Assembly: GCA_016165875.1 (NCBI GenBank) | Contig: JABBOT010000002.1 | Span: forward strand, 15,641,125 to 15,705,124 | Direction of reading: 5' to 3' | From: Acanthopleura granulata | Taxonomy: Eukaryota; Mollusca; Polyplacophora; Chitonida; Chitonidae | DNA length: 64,000 nt | In this document: positions 52,250 to 64,000 of the stretch, piece after piece | Layout of the letters: each line of letters opens with the position of its first letter | Numbering within the stretch: position 1 is the stretch's first letter | Translations under genes and position numbers: made by a program | Notes under the pieces: generated by a model | Seen by the model: the letters and a program-made list of their open reading frames with translations, nothing else | What the model was told of the DNA's origin: nothing | Database searches by the model: none

Positions 52250-55200
52250 AAACCCGTAGTGATAGAAAAAAGTTGAACAGTTGTCAGCGTACTGTAGAAA
52301 GGCGTGGCAATCAAAACAATCAATAGGAAATATTTCACTGACATATATACATCTACGTGTGCTCCTCTATGTCATTCCCTTAAAAGGAAGTTTTACTACG
52401 GGGTTGTAAGTAGGGCGAACTTTGTCATTTTCACAGGTGCAGTTGGCAGCCGAGGCGGCTTTGCTTTATGAATGAACACATGTCGTACAATGCCGACGAA
52501 AGTTCTCGATTCTACTAGCTCGTGAACAGCCGTTTTCAGGGAGCATACATTGACACTTCAAATACGACCTCCCCGGCCCTCCATTCTGACTCACGGCTAT
52601 ATGTCAAGTAGATTGCGTTGATATTAAATTGTCTCAGTGTTAGATATATGAGTTGATTAAGACCTCCAGTATTCACCTTTCTCAAGGATTATCTGGGAGT
52701 TATCTGAAAAGCTATATTTCATGAGTTCAGGTTTTAGGTGAAGTGAAGCCTGAATAGAGGGCATATGTTCATTTTTCAGGATTGCCATTTGATATGTAGT
52801 TATACCACCTCATTCCATTTGCATGTATACAATCTGTTCTCAAGAAGAGAAAATCAACACTTTATGCATGATATCATTAACATGGAAATTTATACCACTT
52901 GAACAAAGTGAAGAAACAATGTTCGAAGGGCAGTCAAGCGTATAGCAAGTTCTTAACCTCAATATAAGTGAACCTTTAACTACATATAGTAAAAAAAAAA
53001 CCCTATAAATAAAGGTAATTCGGTGTCTATGTCTTAAATAGACAGGTATGCTTATACTTTCGGAGGACAAGTTAGTGTACGGCTTTGCTATGATGTTTCA
53101 TATCTCTATGGTTACATGTACCGACTGATGTTCATTGTCCAACTGTAAGCCGGAACACATGGATAAGAGCATCTGTAAATCACACGCTCATGGTTGTATA
53201 CTTAACTTGTAACACTGTCATATCATCCCTTTTCACAATGTGAACTGAACGGGTTTAGTAAGTACATAATACCCCCATGCACGTGAGATGAGTTCCACAG
53301 GTTCACTTTGCACAAGTTTCAAGTAAACACACGTTTGTATGTGTTAGCTGTGGTTACTAAATCCCACTCCTTATAAAACTCAATTAAACGTACCTGGATA
53401 AAGGTTACCATGCACTGGTATGCTCTTGACAACAAAGAAAAACTGTTGGGAAAACAGCGTTTGTATGCAGCATAGAGGAAACGGCTACGTTAGAGGGTAC
53501 ATACCACAGGGAGTGCATTACCAGAGATGCCGGAAGAGCACTGGCCAGGTAAATATTACGTTAGTTTACATCAACCTACACTATATGCGACAAGGAGACA
53601 CGTAATTTCAAGAAACTTCGTACATTTGCATTTTTGTTGTCTAAAGCATCACCATTGCTTGCTGTGGCTTGAATGTGAATACAAAATATCATTCGATCAT
53701 TAAGAAAAGGTTTTCATCACGAATCGTGGAGTTGAATTTAAAACCCATCATGGGCTGTGAAATTAAAACAAAGGGAAATCAACGTTGGTGAGTTGAACTG
53801 TCTCTGTTTCTTTCAGCACGTATGCATTTGTGGTGTATATGTATATATATATATATATATAGGTTGCAAACTAACAATGTAATGTACATGCATTTAAAAA
53901 TAACCAAACGTTTGATATGAATTACTAATTGATTTCACGTCACTTTAAATATTACAACATAATGTAGGATGTGGCAGCAAATGCTCCGTTATACACCTAT
54001 ATGCATGCATATAGGCAAAGAAATGCGTAATTTCTCAGTTTTAGATATTTGGTCCCGTCTGTTTTATATTCAGTGGGTTGTTGTTTTCGAGTATACATGC
54101 ATGTAGGTGAGCGTAAATTCACGAAGGTAAGCAATGAGCCGATGCATGTAATACTGAATTATATTACCTGTTATATTACATTCAGCTGACAAAATTAATC
54201 ATCGATCTTTCTTATGTTGATTAACACCTGAACTCGTCGTCCTTCTATGATGAGGTGTGTTCTGTTATGAACTCTGTCAAGAGGAGAAATCCGGGAAGCT
54301 TTGAATTAACAGATGTCACTGAAGCTGTTAAATGATGTTACTTGTGGTGTCATTATAGACAAACCAGTGACAAATACTGGCACATATAAGTGTTAATTAC
54401 GATACATGACAAGATATATTCACGAGTGTATAATCTATTTGAAGTGTTTTAAAATCAATTATATGCTGATTACCCTATTCAGGACCAGCTACTTTGCCGG
54501 AAAGCACGAGCTCACGGCATATGTTATAACATGAGGTGAAATCTGAAAATTGTTAACATTAAAACACTGGGCCAAGGGTGAATTACCTATATGAATAACT
54601 GATGTTTAACTGAATGGCGCGTTGAATGCGGCGTCAGTTCACTTAGTTAAATCATCCATGGAAATAGTACGTATATATTGTTACTTTCTTGTGAAAGTTG
54701 CCTAAATTATCTACTTATTACCTACATAACATTTATTATGCCAGCTGTGACAAGTAGTTCTATAAGCCATTCAGACTGTCTGCATGTCGGTCTGCCCAAA
54801 TGGCAAATTTTGGACATGCTATATTATTTTAGAAATGGGTCATTTACATTAAAGAGCATGGAAATCGACATGTTCGATCTATGGTATGCCGCAGTCCTTG
54901 TGAGTTTCACCAGAAATCATTGAATCAGTAAGCCAATTAATCCATGAAAACCAGCCATGAATCAATTAGGCAATTAATCCCTGAAAATCAACCATCAATC
55001 AATCAGGCAATCCATCCATAAAAACCAACCAACCATAAATAAACCAGGAAAATAATCCATGAAAACCAACCATCAATCAATCAGGCAATCAATCAATCCA
55101 TGAAAATCAACTAGCAATAAATCAGTCAGGCAATCCATCCATGAAAACCAACCATCAATCAGCCAAATAGTCCATGAAATGCCACAAAACACTCATAGTG

Positions 55201-55690
55201 GGAATCCTCGTTTTCTCCATCCGAAATACATGAAAGAATCCCTTCCTTTGTGGATTAATTTTATCACTAATGTGCACCTATGACTAAAGCTCTTCTGGAC
55301 GACTTCAGTCTAATTCTGAGTTAGTACTGCATTTGGGTTTGAGACACGGAACGTTTGTCTATGCGATGATTATGTAACATTATGTTACAAGCCTTCCTAA
55401 GTGAAAATTAGTTTAATGTTGTATGCGGCAATATTTCGGTAATAAAACGGTTAACCTGGTGTTGCTTTCACTGCGGTGAACCCAGCACGATTACATCTGA
55501 GCACCAGACTCACGCGTGTTGTCACATACATTGTTCCATTATGGTCCATCCTGGTAAGCGTACAAAATATATGGCGTTAGCGGAATTGGACGATTTGGAA
55601 ATTAAGCTGTAAGAAGTGTGTCTGGTTTTTGAACTGGTGTTTGATTTGTTTAGCTCTTCGCCCAAAATCCTCCCTCCTCAATGAATGAAC
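52250..55690. other. Intergenic stretch with simple repeats
   Basis: No gene was recognised. A TA microsatellite lies at about 53840-53862 and a degenerate 'aatcaatcaggcaat / ccatgaaaaccaacc' tandem repeat at 54925-55190. Confidence 0.45.
54925..55190. repeat. Degenerate tandem repeat of about 45-55 bp
   Basis: About five units each combine 'atcaatcaggcaat' and 'ccatgaaaaccaacc' blocks, with internal 'atca' slippage. It is not coding. Confidence 0.65.
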
Positions 55691-55707
55691 GATCCACCTG
55701 GTGTGCT

Positions 55708-56043
55708 AAACGGCCTCGGTGGCTTAGTGCTTAGCGCGTCCCCCTCGAGATCGGTAGATCGGTAACCAAACCCGGGAGAGGCCATACCAAAGACTTTCAA
55801 AATGGGACTTTATGCTGTCTCGATTGGTGCTCAGCACTGAGAGGTTAGAACAAGGAAACAGGACTAGTCGGCCCGGTGTCAATATAATTTGATTCGGTGG
55901 GTGCCATGTCTGGTGTCTTCGGCATGAACCCTGTCACAAGTAGACACAGTGTATATACAATCTGTGGACTCCTCCTCGTCATATGGCTGAAAAATTGTTG
56001 TTTACGACGTTAAACCCAATTAAGCATACATACATACATATAT
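55708..56043 (+). mobile_element. tRNA-derived SINE, family B
   Basis: The head GGCCTCGGTGGCTTAGTGC carries a good box A (TGGCTTAGTG), with a degenerate box B around AACCAAACCCGGGAGAGGCC. The body contains 'caaggaaacaggactagtcg' and 'tagtcggcccggtgtc'. The tail reads 'ttgtttacgacgttaaaccc' followed by (CATA)n. It is flanked by ACCTGGTGTGCT (55696-55707) and ACCTGGTGTACT (56044-56055), a target-site duplication with one mismatch, so the boundaries are well supported. The tail and body differ from family A. Confidence 0.85.
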
Positions 56044-56059
56044 ACCTGGTGTACTTCGT

Positions 56060-59000
56060 ACTGGTGCTTGGACAGAACAGTTCGGATCTTCGTGTCTGTA
56101 TCCAAGATGTCGTCCTATACCAAACTCAAGAGTTGTCAACTGCACTGAATTAGCCATGTGATTAATTGAAGAGAAAAAAAAAATGTAATCATGAAGTAAG
56201 CCGTACTGGAGAGACTACTGAAAAGATAATCTGTAAACTATCTTTACTTGTTTTGTTGGATTGTTATTTACTGCATTAAATGCAGTCCAATGTTTTGATT
56301 GTAACATGAGTTTTATTAACCAAATTAGGCCTAATAATGTATGCCGCTAACCATGACCCACCTACTTTTCTCCAGTCCGTCAAGTAGGCATTCACTGCGG
56401 GATTCCTTTTTATACACAGGCGCACATTATGAAAACAGTTCATACTCAAGAATTCTCAGTAAACTATAGTCCGAGTACACTAACTACTCGGTTGAGAAAT
56501 ATTTAGCCATGCCAAAAAGAAAAAAAACAACTATTCAACACACTGACAGGTACATTTTCTTTCACCTGATGCTTGCTTCATTTATAACGTCATCATCTCC
56601 TTTAACGGAAACGGACCTATACCTGTGTCAAATATCAGTCAGTCCTTACATTACAGTATTATTAGTATTTAAATATCCAAGTGTTTGGATACTTGATTTT
56701 GTATAAATATATATATTAGTGGGCACCAAACAAAGCACACTTTAGGGCGTCTGGGTTCTCTGTGTTTAGTCCCACACACAACTCGTTAACCACAACTCTG
56801 CTTGCATGTTCTCCAAGCTTCCAGAAGGCCTGGTAAACCTCAGTCCTCCCCCGACTCCATGCCGACCTAGGAAAAGGTCGGCGTTAATTTGCCCCGTTAT
56901 CTCTGTGAATTAGGGGAAATGTCAGAGCCTGGCCTCCCTTGATTAGTGCAGTCACCTAGCCGGTAAGTTGTATACCGCAGCCCCTACAATGAATCCTTTG
57001 TTTTATATACAACGCCACACGGACTTCAGGATGACAAAGCTACAGCAAAATTAATGTCCTTATTGTTTGGCGTTAGTGCTTTTTTCGCACGGAGAAAATC
57101 ACACCAGAGAAGAAAAATAATTAACCGATACCGTACTATAGTAAATATGGAGAACGCTAATCGCTCTATTGCCTGCAGTACACGTATTGTATACGCATTA
57201 AGATCATCGTTAATACACCTGAATACAAAGCGTAAGCCTACTGTTGTATAACTGTTTGTCTATATAGCCTATGGGCTAAATAACATCTACACATTATGCA
57301 GGCAAAATATATTTCACATCGTTATTAAAATGTTGACGAATCAATCTATGTCAGAATGTCCGAAATCCCAGATTTATGATCATCATTCATATACAGCAGG
57401 ATAAAGGAATTCGTTATCGTGAGAATTACCCAATTATCTGATTATTCTCGTCACACCAAAACGAATTTTAGCCTTCACTTCACTGTAAGGTATCAAACAA
57501 TTTTATATCTTTGGTTTTATATCTTTGGTTTAAATCTTCCAACATTTCCGTATTTTGACTTCGTCCCCCTCCAGTAGAACTGTCCCGGTGCCGCCATTTT
57601 TAAGGCGCTGCCTCACTGAAACACACGCTCAGGATAATATAGATGATTGTCAAGCAACTCACAGAATTCAATATCCTCCGGGCGAGCGTGTTTTGTTCTC
57701 TGAGACAGAAGGTCGTTTGGTTGTTCAAGTTGTGTGAGGTTCAATTTAACCGAATCATGGCAGTCTAGAAAGCTCAAGCACTATTATCATAATTAATAAA
57801 TCAGGTACTGTTATCAATATGAACAGTTCGACCACTTAAATTTACTCCATTCCACGAATAGTTGTAGATCTAATATACACACTTAATTGTTCAAAATATA
57901 CTTCATGTGTGTCCCAGTTTATGTCCACCGGTGCCCTTACTGCACAAATCGAGATGGCATTCTACACTCCGACGAGGATGTAGATGTCATTGCAGCGGTG
58001 ATTCGTCGTGTAGATTTTATCATAGTTGTGTTGCTATACTGGAATTACGACGGCATATGCTAATGGGTCTGCATTCACACGCTATGTTGAATCTTTGTTA
58101 CATATTCCAACCTAACAACTCATGACTCAGGCATTTAAGTTGACTGTTTTGAGGGAAGAGGATATTTAGCCGGGGTGGTAACGTGCAGACCTGCATGTCG
58201 CTGATGAACCCATGCTAGTACAGTTCAGAAGTACAGCTGTGAGCACCTGATTCTAGGTCGAAAACCCCACATGTCACTCATAGAAAATAGCTTCATGAAT
58301 GCCTTTAGGCCTGTGTACCGAAAACCGCAACTATCTTGTTTGGCTTAATAACGCACTTGTACATATATAACCGCAATTGTTTTGTTAAGCTCCATCAAAC
58401 ATATAACCGTATTACGCGTGAGTTTAATTTCATTACTAAGAATAAACAGGTGTATTAAAGAATGTACAAGGCCACTTTGTAACTATGTACTCTATTCTGA
58501 CCCACACAATTATTTTGATATATCGTGAGAGAGAAACACCAAAAGCTTCGCTGAATGTTTTCATGCCTAATAAGGCTTATGTAAAAATGTATGTCCACCA
58601 ATACTGGAGCATCTAATGATCTACGTCACAGTGAAAAGTTCGACGCATGTGGTGTATGTTCCGATTAGTTCAGTTGGTCGATACAAGATCATAATGTACA
58701 CCTACCTTGAAAATTTGTTTACCAAATATGCAATATTTTTGGTCATATAAAAAAAAAATACCTCGTCACATCTAGGCTCTGTTTGTTGTGTTATACGCAC
58801 TCTCCAGGAAATGTCACATCTCTCCTACACACGTTCATCATGTGCGGCACGTGGAACACGCCGCTCTTTACCAGAGGCTTCTAGAAGATTCTGTACCCTT
58901 GAAAGTTTGGTAGATAAGAGGGTTTTAGCGAGAAATCCTTCCGTTCCGAATGTATGACTGGTAAAGCCTTCTCGATAAACATTCAATCTGTTAGTTAATT

Positions 59001-61445
59001 AAAGGCACAACAATTAGATAATCGTATATTTTCCACTGACATACAGTCCCTGTACGCGACACCTGCTGAGTTGTCTCTACAATTACATATTGTATACGAC
59101 ACTTTTCTGGAACCCATCGCACAATCTCACCAACATCATAAACACAATCAGTCCATCAATCAGTCGGTGACATTCACGCAACAATTAATGCAGATCACAT
59201 AATAGTTTGTTTAACAAGAAAGCGATCTTTTAAACGAAAACATCTGGGTAAACATACCTTCGAGATGTCACAAACTGTTTCTGTTTGTAAAAACAGTACT
59301 AAAAAGATGGTTCCTGTTTTCAGCATCTGGTATCACTTTTATTTTAACTATTTGTCAAAAGACACAACAATATATATATACACAACTGTACAAATGCCAC
59401 AATGGTTCAAACATAACGGCCAGTCGGATAACTCTAAACAGTCATTGGTTACAAGTGTGAATGTTAAGTAAAAAGTGAATAAGCAACATACAATCAATCA
59501 AAAGAAACTCTTCATGGTGTGTAAAGAATGTTATGCAAATATGTAATACCTTATGGCATAAGAAGTGGGCTATCCACAGTTTCAAAAGATTTTTAAAAAT
59601 TTATAATTACGAATATTTCATTTGATGCCATTTCCAAAAAAAGGCGGACGTTTCTGAAAGCGCTGTACTCCGCAAGGAAGCCTCGCTTGCTTTGGATCTG
59701 AGATCGCCTTTAATGTTATTTCAGTTTTAGCATGGTGGCGTTTCTTGATAGAAAGACGATCCCCAATACAATCAGTTATGACACATGTGTACTAAAGGAA
59801 GTTAATACATGAGAACTACTAATCATGAAAGGGCAGCCGTTTGGAAAGGCGAAAATAACTACATAAACCTATTTCCAGCCATGAACGAATATGAAGTAGA
59901 GTATATTTATAATTTATAACAGAGCAATAATGGCACCCTATACATTACGAGCTGTAAAATTTTGTTTTCTCTTCACCGCGTGATGTAATGTCAATAGGAA
60001 CCAGATTTTCTACAAGGAACACGATCCGTTATTACGACCAAAACATGGTTAATAAAAAAATGTCGTATAACTTAAACTGGGGTAGAAGCGAGCTGTAGTT
60101 AATGACATCCACATGACCAAGCTAAAATGGGATGGATGCTTTACATGGAGTTCTATGACAAATTTTACGAACAGTTTTGATAACGATCACTTCTAGCGTA
60201 CATCTGACCCACTCTGAATGTTCATTTTTTACGAAACAAAATTAACGCGGTCCAAACACCCACGTGGCGACAACATGCAGCCAGTCTTAAGACCTCCAGT
60301 TTGAGTTATCTCCCTTATTTTGGTTATCGGCTATCCGATGTGGCGAGCAGTCCTATCATTTATATTTATCGGTGTTTTTCGCACCACAAGTGAAACTAGA
60401 CAAATCATTTTCAACTACTTGTTCTAAATATGAGACTAACAATAATAACAGAATCACAACAAGGCCGTGATGTGTTGTGTCCAGTTAAACTGAATAGAGT
60501 TACCTTATTTACCTTGTCAGCTAAGTGGAGCAAGTTGTGCCTCAACGAAGTCTCATGGGTCGGGGGGCATAACAGTGTTGGATAGAGAAGTGATATGGCC
60601 GTAGACACTCAAACACAAACGCAGCAGCAGCGCAATGAACATTGCAGGGCATGTAAAATACATGTATATAGATGGAATCTGGTAGTGCCTTTCTATAGAA
60701 GACAAGACCCGTTTACAACAAATGGGGAGGTATCAGCGAAGGAGAATTTGGATATCTCACATACCGGTATTACAACTACAAACTTATCCTTTCAAATCGA
60801 ACGACCCGTACGGAGTAAAGGACAGGTGATTCCTGTGAAGAAAACAAAAGTCTACAATCGGGGTTAGGTCTACATATCCTTTTTACCAATAAAACTAATT
60901 TACTGATCACCATCACACTGACTTTAATTACCATAATGAAATATTGCTCTTTTTTGGTCCCAAACTTTCTTGTCAAAGTTTTCTTATAAAAAATATATAA
61001 AATAGGTTACGTGGAATGACATGGCACATCTAGAAATCTCCACAGCTGAATAATTAAGAACAAATACACTTCACTGACTTCGAAGCAACTCTTGAGAGTT
61101 TATGTTAGTATCGCCTTTTGCGGAAATCAGCATCTTGTAAGACATGTTACTTCAAGATAGCCAGAAAAGCCAGATGAGCGTTTCGCTGTAAAAGATTCAG
61201 TATTTGGCACAAGGTGGGATCATGACTCGAAACGAATGCGCCCGGAAATAAAATTAACATGTTCAATACGTCCGACAACAACATATGGATAGTTTATGCC
61301 CATATATAGGTAAGCAAACGAAGAAAGAATGCATAACAGTTTAACTATACATTAGTTGTATGACGGTGAAAAAGAGGCGATATTCAAACCCATCGATGGA
61401 TGTTGACCATTGCACAAGGACGAGCATTGCATACGCTACTACACA
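56060..61445. other. Intergenic stretch, no gene recognised
   Basis: I see no recognisable exon in about 5.4 kb. Open frames (for example 57555-57737, and 60595-60864 on +, the latter rich in Gln, Thr and Lys) lack known motifs and lack matching reading frames nearby. Confidence 0.4.
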
Positions 61446-61450
61446 CAGAA

Positions 61451-63761
61451 CTAATCTCCAAGAATCGAACGATGTTTCCCAAAAGCCATCCCGGACTGGT
61501 TAGCTCCCTTGTTTGTTCCGTATTGGAGGTTTATCACATTTTTTCCAGCTTTTAACTGTTCTTCTGAGAAATCTCGTTTATTTAACCTCGCTTCCTTAGG
61601 ACCAAACCCTGTTTTCCCTTCCATCTGAGCCTGTAAAGCATAAATGTCAGGATTATTCTATGTATGATCATATTTCGGTAAAGAAAACATAGCTCTACTT
61701 AAGAGATTCTACTTCACAATGCTGACGACACAATATGTATGTTTAAAGGAAGCAATTTACATTTATATAAAAGTAATAATTAATGACAGATTATTAATGC
61801 AGTTCTGTAGAACAGTTCTCCCTTTTCACTGCACAGGAAAGCAAAATTTTCACGCACCATAACAAGAGCTTTCGAACCGTCTTTTTATACTATACTGGGA
61901 TAAGCAGAAAGTGTTCTTAGAACATAACTTGTTTAAGTGGCATTTAGAAGTTGGGATGGAAGTACACTAGAACATGTCTTTCTTATGGATATACAACTTC
62001 TTGGTTTATTATCACGATGTTTCGATGAAGATACTAACATCGTTATCAAGTCAACATTCATTTGATAACGATGTTAGTATCTACATCGAAACGTCGTTTC
62101 CTTCCATAAGAAAGACATGTTCTAGTGTACTTCTTAGAACATGTTCATGTATAACTGATGGGAAGCATTTAAGACAACAGCCGATTCCGCTGTATAGCAC
62201 CCTGCCAGAAGAACCACTCTGGCATGAAGTGAAACACCTGATACAACTGATGTAATTGGAGAGCGCAGCACAAATGACCAAACACGTGTGTCACCCACCT
62301 TCCTTCCCAGAGCCTGTAGACAGGTTACGACCTGGTTCAGGTTTTGCGATTCGTGAAGATCCACGGTGGCGAAGTTTTCGTGATCCGCCACACCATAGTT
62401 CCTCACGGCTCCCACGAAGTACTGGATCAGCTCCATCTGCTTGAATGGCATCGTCGGCGGTTTGGACAGCTTGTTAGCCGGGATAGATCCCGGCGATATC
62501 GTGTTCATCAGACTGTGAGCAATATAAGAGAAATACTGTAGGTCCATGTATTTATTTTATTTAGTTGATTGATATTAAACACCTTACTCAAGAAGTTTTC
62601 ACTTCCGTGCATAACGGCGGTGTGTTTTATGGGTGGATGAAACGAAAGGGGCCGGTGTCAACCACCGCGCTTCACAAGGTGCCTGATAATTCTGAGATTT
62701 CAGCTGTCAGGCTCCTGGATCACAAAGGTGTCGCAGACGTAAGTCAGTCTTGATCTTAATTTCCAAACATTTTACTACCTCAAAATTGTGGCCTTTTGTT
62801 TTAATAGTCAAAATTATAGTCAAACCTTTATGACAAAATTTAAAATTGGCGCTTACGTTTCAATCTAAATTCAGGAATAATACCACTTAAGTCTGACTTA
62901 AGTATAAGACAGCTCAGTGATCATGTGACCAGGTCTGACTGGCTTGGGAAAGAACAACTCTTCGAATGGGAGAAATGCTGTAAATTCAGGAATAATACCA
63001 CTTAAGTCTGACTTAAGTATAAGACAGCTCAGTGATCATGTGACCAGGTCTGATTGGCTTTGGAAAGAACAACTCTTCGAATGGGAGAAATGCTGTAAAA
63101 TTTTCGTGAGTGGTTAGACCTACATTCAGAAAAGTATATAGCATTGTAGTTGAGGCTGTAACATATATAGCACCGACTGAGGTTCCGCCTTTGGGACATA
63201 AGTGCAATAATAGCAATTTTCACTTCAGTGTCTTAGTGCAATGCCTGGTAACCTGACGTAACACTGCAACCGAAAACACTGCCAGTTATGCGCATCAACA
63301 AGTATGCCTTATACTACTGTGCCAGCAATCAATCATGCAAACAAATTTAGCGATGCGTCGAGGAACGGGATATATATCCAGTCCCTTACGTCTTAAAGTG
63401 CCTAAATCGTGTTCAAATTCTGGAGTACGGCGTTTAAACAATCAATCAATTTTAATTTTTAGTCTAAAACCTTTCAGAGAATCGGTGCCAATGTCACTTG
63501 TTTAAAGTCTGGTAATTAAGACACACAATGTCACAGTATTTAATGGTTCAATGTGATAAGAACTCTATCTTGTAAAGCCTACAAAGTTATGCCTTATGTT
63601 TTTCCTTACCGACACAGAATGATTCCATCTTTGAGATCTCTCTGGAAGGCTTCCGGGTCTCCGGTTGTGTCAAGCTGTACCTCCTCTCCTGCCTCATTTA
63701 ATAAAGTCTCCATCCAGAGTAAGCACTGACGGGCCACTGCCGGGTCGTACTTGGCCTCTAG
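61451..63761 (-). CDS. Transgelin / Mp20-like calponin-homology protein, third paralogue, 5' end outside the window
   Basis: Visible exons in transcription order are 63761-63610, 62512-62299 and 61630-61451, encoding the last 181 aa. The calponin-homology domain shows ARQCLLWMETLLNEAGEE, RDLKDGIILCR, LMNTISPGSIP, MPFKQMELIQYFVGAVRNYG, FATVDLHESQN and LQALGR. The final exon has [19 protein letters not shown] and the calponin-like repeat YGTNKGANQSGMAFGKHRSI. Phases (0 at the first visible acceptor, then 2, then 0) match the other two paralogues, so a small first coding exon, probably of 10-20 codons, should lie beyond 64000. Of the three it is the closest to the canonical transgelin sequence. 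Its introns hold a foldback sequence (61961-62131), a SINE relic and a 115-bp tandem duplication. Confidence 0.92.
61961..62131. repeat. Foldback (inverted repeat) sequence in the last intron of the third transgelin-like gene
   Basis: The outer arms (61961-61989 and 62103-62131) are perfect or near-perfect reverse complements built on AGTACACTAGAACATG and TCTTTCTTATGGA. Inner arms around GATACTAACATCGTTATCAA (about 62030-62049 and 62063-62082) pair again. The loop is about 13 nt ('gtcaacattcatt'). The left arm carries about 20 extra bases between the blocks. A transcript of either strand would form a long hairpin. Confidence 0.85.
62560..62760 (-). mobile_element. Diverged family A SINE tail
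   Basis: The order 'ttgatattaaacaccttactcaagaa' (in part), 'acggcggtgtgttttatggg' and 'ggatgaaa' follows the family A tail ('attggtgttttacgcc...actcaagaatatttcac...acggcggccagcattatggtgggaggaaa'), with many substitutions. It is an old copy without a recognisable head. Confidence 0.45.
62867..63098. repeat. 115-bp direct tandem duplication
   Basis: The segment starting AAATTCAGGAATAATACCAC at 62867 recurs at 62982 with only a few changes ('tctgactggcttggg' against 'tctgattggctttgg'), through 'agaaatgctgtaaa'. It lies in an intron of the third transgelin-like gene. Confidence 0.88.
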
Positions 63762-64000
63762 CTGTGATCGGGGAGAAACAGAAAGAGTGATAGGTAGGTG
63801 TAATATTGCTGTGTGGGGTGTTCCCGTTACCCAACACATTCGTCAATGCATTTCTGCCCGTTAACCAATGAAAAGAAGTGATTGGCCCATCAAACAAGAT
63901 GTCGTGTGTTTGTGATATGCATTACGAATACAGCAGTACTTAAGCCACGACCAACTGACAAGGGGCCGATTCCCACAAAGCACTTACTGGCTTTAGTCAA

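Noticed and set aside
55711..55790. tRNA-like sequence with a good box A
   Set aside because: It is the head of a SINE: box B is degenerate, no cloverleaf can be completed, and SINE body and tail follow directly.
60595..60867. 90-codon Gln/Thr/Lys-rich frame on the + strand
   Set aside because: No domain, no splice partners and no promoter features; kept only as part of the intergenic description.
63981..64000. Donor-like GTAAGT on the - strand at the window edge as the missing first exon of the third transgelin-like gene
   Set aside because: The next exon needs a phase 0 join, and reading back in that phase meets a TGA four codons upstream, so the site cannot be the expected coding exon as it stands.

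Overview
The window is animal genomic DNA, AT-rich and intron-rich. Small coding exons with GT-AG introns of 0.2 to 5.4 kb sit in long non-coding stretches full of tRNA-derived SINEs, minisatellites and inverted-repeat elements. The families present (DGCR6, muscle-protein-20/transgelin-like calponin-homology proteins, a C-type lectin) and the style of the SINEs suggest a marine invertebrate, most likely a lophotrochozoan such as a mollusc or brachiopod. That placement is inference. No bacterial operon, CRISPR array, rRNA or functional tRNA gene was seen.

Layout. (1) 3.4-11.6 kb, + strand: a four-exon transgelin/Mp20-like gene of 170 aa behind a TATA box that also matches the MEF2 consensus. 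(2) 14.8-17.1 kb, + strand: a complete four-exon DGCR6 homologue of 207 aa. (3) 19.3-19.7 kb: remains of a C-type lectin domain. (4) 22.6-30.6 kb, - strand: an eight-exon gene for a glutathionyl-hydroquinone reductase (Xi-class glutathione transferase, YqjG/ECM4 family) of 325 aa, reassembled exon by exon. (5) 33.6-36.7 kb, + strand: a six-exon DUF1349/REE1-like gene of 216 aa with a 26-nt microexon. The end of its last coding exon has been amplified into an 81-bp tandem array just downstream. (6) 39.1-40.1 kb: a 53-bp minisatellite that appears to derive from the body of a SINE and is itself interrupted by another SINE. (7) 44.0-51.8 kb, - strand: a second, divergent transgelin-like gene of 210 aa with a TATA box and an SRF-type CArG box upstream. 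(8) 61.4 kb to the window edge, - strand: a third transgelin-like gene, 5' incomplete.

The three calponin-homology genes share intron positions and phases and probably arose by local duplication; they should encode actin-associated muscle proteins. The reductase and the DUF1349 gene lie head to head about 3 kb apart. Both belong to families best known from bacteria, fungi and plants, which makes this pair the most unusual part of the coding content. Every exon join was made by reading splice sites and protein-family conservation by eye. The summed lengths of all complete genes are exact multiples of three, but no transcript evidence was available.
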